Shown: positions 11,866 to 13,903 of the stretch, piece by piece
Numbering within the stretch: the first letter of the stretch is position 1
Layout: every line of letters begins with the position of its first letter
From: Planctomycetota bacterium
GTDB taxonomy: Bacteria > Planctomycetota > Phycisphaerae > Phycisphaerales > SM1A02
Assembly: GCA_027295365.1 (NCBI GenBank)
Contig: JAPULD010000110.1
Location: forward strand, 1 to 13,903
Length of the DNA stretch: 13,903 nucleotides
Direction: 5' to 3'
Notes under the pieces: model-generated
Seen by the model: only the letters and a program-made list of their open reading frames with translations
Databases searched by the model: none
What the model was told of the DNA's origin: nothing
Position numbers and translations under genes: made by a program

Positions 11866-13903
11866 ATGGCACCACGATCATCACTCTTGAAAATCCCTCC
11901 CCCTCGCATCAATCTGGCGTTTGGTTTATCGATTGCGATATCGTGGGGGCTGTTCGTCTTGACTGGTTGTTCGGGATCCAGCGAAGAGGAGAGCGCGAAG
12001 AGTGAATCAGTAGTACCCGGCGGCGCAATGAAGACTCCATACGACGACGTCGAGTGGAAATCCTGCCGAGCTGAGTTCGAGGCAATCGCAACCGCCCTCG
12101 AAGATAGTGACGACCAGTTCTTTGGCAAGAATCGGCTCCGTGACGCTCAGATTGAATTGAACGATCCCAACCTGTCGCCGATCGAGTTCGCCAGCGTCAG
12201 AGCGAAATTTGCGATTGACATGCTCAACCAGGGTGATCTCGAAGCGTCGATGCAATTCGTCGATGAAATCTTCGCAACCTACGACCCCGTGCCTCATCCG
12301 AGCGTGTACACGTTGCGAGCGCTGGTCAATCTGCGTCGGGCGGAAGTCATGAACTGCATTGATCGACATAATGCCGAGTGCTGCATTTTTCCGATCGCCG
12401 GGGGTGGTCAGCACGAACTCGATGACCCGGCGAAGCTTGCCATGGCAGACTACATCCGATACTTCGAAATCAACTATGGCCCGGATGACGAGCTCAGTTT
12501 CGAGGATCTCGAATTCATGTGGCTCTTGAACCTGACCGCGATGCAGGCGAACCTCTATCCGGACGGAATTCCCGAGCGATTCCGCCTGCCCGAGTCGGCC
12601 TGGACGTCGGAGGAGGATCTGGGGCGGTTTGTCGATATCGCCGGCCCGCTCGGTATCGATGATTTCAATCTGTGCGGCGGATCAATTGTCGATGATTTCA
12701 ACAATGACGGGTTTCTTGACCTCGTCACCTCGACGTTCGATCTGTCCGGGTCGATGCGGTATTATTCTAACAACGGGTATGGGTCTTTTACCGACAAGAC
12801 GGAATCGTCGAAGGCGAGCGATCAGCTTGGCGGGCTCAATTGCATCCAGGGCGATTACGACAACGATGGTGATCCGGACGTGTTGATTCTCAGGGGAGCC
12901 TGGTTCAAGGACAATGGCCGCATGCGAAACTCGCTGTTGCGCTACGACGCCGATCGCGACCTGTTTCAGGATGTGACCAAAGAGGCGAAGCTTGCCACCC
13001 CGGCCCAGCCGACGCAAACCGCCTGCTGGATCGACTACGACAATGATGGGGATCTCGACCTGTACATGGGAAACGAATCCCGCCGGGAATTCGATACGGA
13101 AGGGGATTATCCCTGCCAACTGTTTCGCAATGATGGGGATGGTCGATTCACGGATATCGCGCCGGAAGCGGGGGTCACCAACGATCGATTCACCAAGGGC
13201 GTGACGGCTGGGGATTTCGACAACGATGGCTGGATGGATCTGTATGTATCCAACAATGGTCGCAATCGACTGTATCACAACAATGGGGACGGGACGTTCT
13301 CCGATGTGGCTTCGAGCCTGAACGTGATGGCTCCCGAGGGGCGAAGCTTCGCCACGTGGTTCTGGGATTACAACAACGATGGGTGGCTGGATATTTTCGT
13401 CGCGGCCTATGACGCGACGATCAGCGATGTCTGTGCCGACTATCTGGGTCGGGAATTCACCGCTTCGCCACCCGCGCTCTATCGCAATAACGCAAACGGT
13501 TCCTTCACGAACGTCTATGACGAGGCGGGGCTGAATCATCCTTGGTTGCCGATGGGGGCCGGGTTTGGCGATCTCGACAACGATGGCTTTCAGGATTTTT
13601 ATCTGGCGACGGGTGAGCCCAATTTCAACGTCCTCATGCCCAACGTCATGATGCGAAACCAATCAGGCCAGCGGTTTGTCGATGTGACGTTTTCGGGTGG
13701 ATTCGGTCACCTCCAAAAGGGTCACGGCGTCTCGTTTGCCGACCTGGATCACGATGGAGATCAGGACATCCACAACCAGATTGGCGGCATGCTCTGGGGA
13801 GACGCCTTCCACAACGCTCTTTTCTACAATCCAGGCCATGGCAACCGGTTCATCGTCATCGATCTCGAGGGCGTACGGACCAATCGCATGGCGTTTGGTG
13901 CGC
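11866..13903 (+). CDS. FG-GAP/VCBS-repeat lipoprotein with ASPIC/UnbV domain (CRTAC1-like), 3' end outside window
   Basis: 679 codons are visible and the frame is still open at the right edge. ATG 11866 is the only start: the in-frame TGA at 11827 is followed by no other ATG, GTG or TTG before it. A signal peptide (about 1-36) ends in lipobox LTGC with Cys35, then a Ser/Glu-rich linker. Residues about 55-260 are mostly helical and include NCIDRHNAECCIFPI (163-177) and WLLNL, a cap seen in planctomycete members of this family. Seven Ca2+-binding repeat loops of the type DxDxDGxxD follow, beginning at residues 277, 330, 390, 450, 501, 569 and 626 (for example DYDNDGDPD and DFDNDGWMD), which predicts a seven-bladed propeller. 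The last residues, FIVIDLEGVRTNRMAFGA, are the start of the ASPIC/UnbV domain. Likely surface-exposed and adhesive or carbohydrate-binding (inference); no enzyme motif is seen. Confidence 0.93.
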   Translation, partial: MAPRSSLLKIPPPRINLAFGLSIAISWGLFVLTGCSGSSEEESAKSESVVPGGAMKTPYDDVEWKSCRAEFEAIATALEDSDDQFFGKNRLRDAQIELNDPNLSPIEFASVRAKFAIDMLNQGDLEASMQFVDEIFATYDPVPHPSVYTLRALVNLRRAEVMNCIDRHNAECCIFPIAGGGQHELDDPAKLAMADYIRYFEINYGPDDELSFEDLEFMWLLNLTAMQANLYPDGIPERFRLPESAWTSEEDLGRFVDIAGPLGIDDFNLCGGSIVDDFNNDGFLDLVTSTFDLSGSMRYYSNNGYGSFTDKTESSKASDQLGGLNCIQGDYDNDGDPDVLILRGAWFKDNGRMRNSLLRYDADRDLFQDVTKEAKLATPAQPTQTACWIDYDNDGDLDLYMGNESRREFDTEGDYPCQLFRNDGDGRFTDIAPEAGVTNDRFTKGVTAGDFDNDGWMDLYVSNNGRNRLYHNNGDGTFSDVASSLNVMAPEGRSFATWFWDYNNDGWLDIFVAAYDATISDVCADYLGREFTASPPALYRNNANGSFTNVYDEAGLNHPWLPMGAGFGDLDNDGFQDFYLATGEPNFNVLMPNVMMRNQSGQRFVDVTFSGGFGHLQKGHGVSFADLDHDGDQDIHNQIGGMLWGDAFHNALFYNPGHGNRFIVIDLEGVRTNRMAFGA

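Noticed and set aside
12682..13662. A 326-codon minus-strand frame with repeated IPIVV/IVVVI-like segments
   Set aside because: The apparent repeats are the reverse complement of the Asp-rich Ca2+ loops of the FG-GAP gene (GAT/GAC codons read as ATC/GTC), not a separate repeat protein.

Overview
The window looks like chromosomal DNA of a moderately GC-rich planctomycete, most plausibly of the Phycisphaerae type. The support is indirect: a futalosine-pathway menaquinone gene (mqnC), a secreted FG-GAP/ASPIC-UnbV (CRTAC1-like) lipoprotein, two pseudopilin-like proteins with an H/F-x-DG type tail motif, and a short PheT without the usual tRNA-binding domain. No integrase, transposase, CRISPR array or phage gene was seen, and base and codon use look uniform throughout.

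Layout. 1-432 (+): 3' end of an S41-family peptidase, cut by the window edge. 449-1849 (-): mqnC, convergent with it. 2085-3113 (+): unrecognised four-helix membrane protein ending in a strong intrinsic terminator (3146-3174). 6154-3198 (-): a compact cluster pheT, fchA and a small Cys-rich protein; pheT and fchA overlap by ATGA. 6286-9134 (+): two overlapping small lipoproteins that look like distant paralogues, followed by two clearly paralogous pseudopilin-like proteins. 9277-11494 (+): an overlapping YdbS-like/YdbT-like pair of bacterial PH-domain membrane proteins. 11620-11547 (-): a tRNA with anticodon CAU. 11866-13903 (+): a large FG-GAP/VCBS-repeat lipoprotein running off the right edge.

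How the genes fit together. The minus-strand half is core metabolism: menaquinone synthesis, Phe-tRNA charging and one-carbon folate chemistry. The plus-strand half from 6286 onward is almost all envelope or exported: two lipoproteins, two pseudopilin-like proteins, two PH-domain membrane proteins and a Ca2+-loop repeat lipoprotein. The stretch 6286-9134 is the least explained part. It holds two duplicated pairs in a row in one orientation, one of them with a pseudopilin lacking the conserved Glu+5. I see no overtly novel system such as a defence island or new mobile element. The items most worth checking are these paired exported proteins, the small Cys-rich protein at 3198-3449, and the truncated, pheS-less pheT locus.
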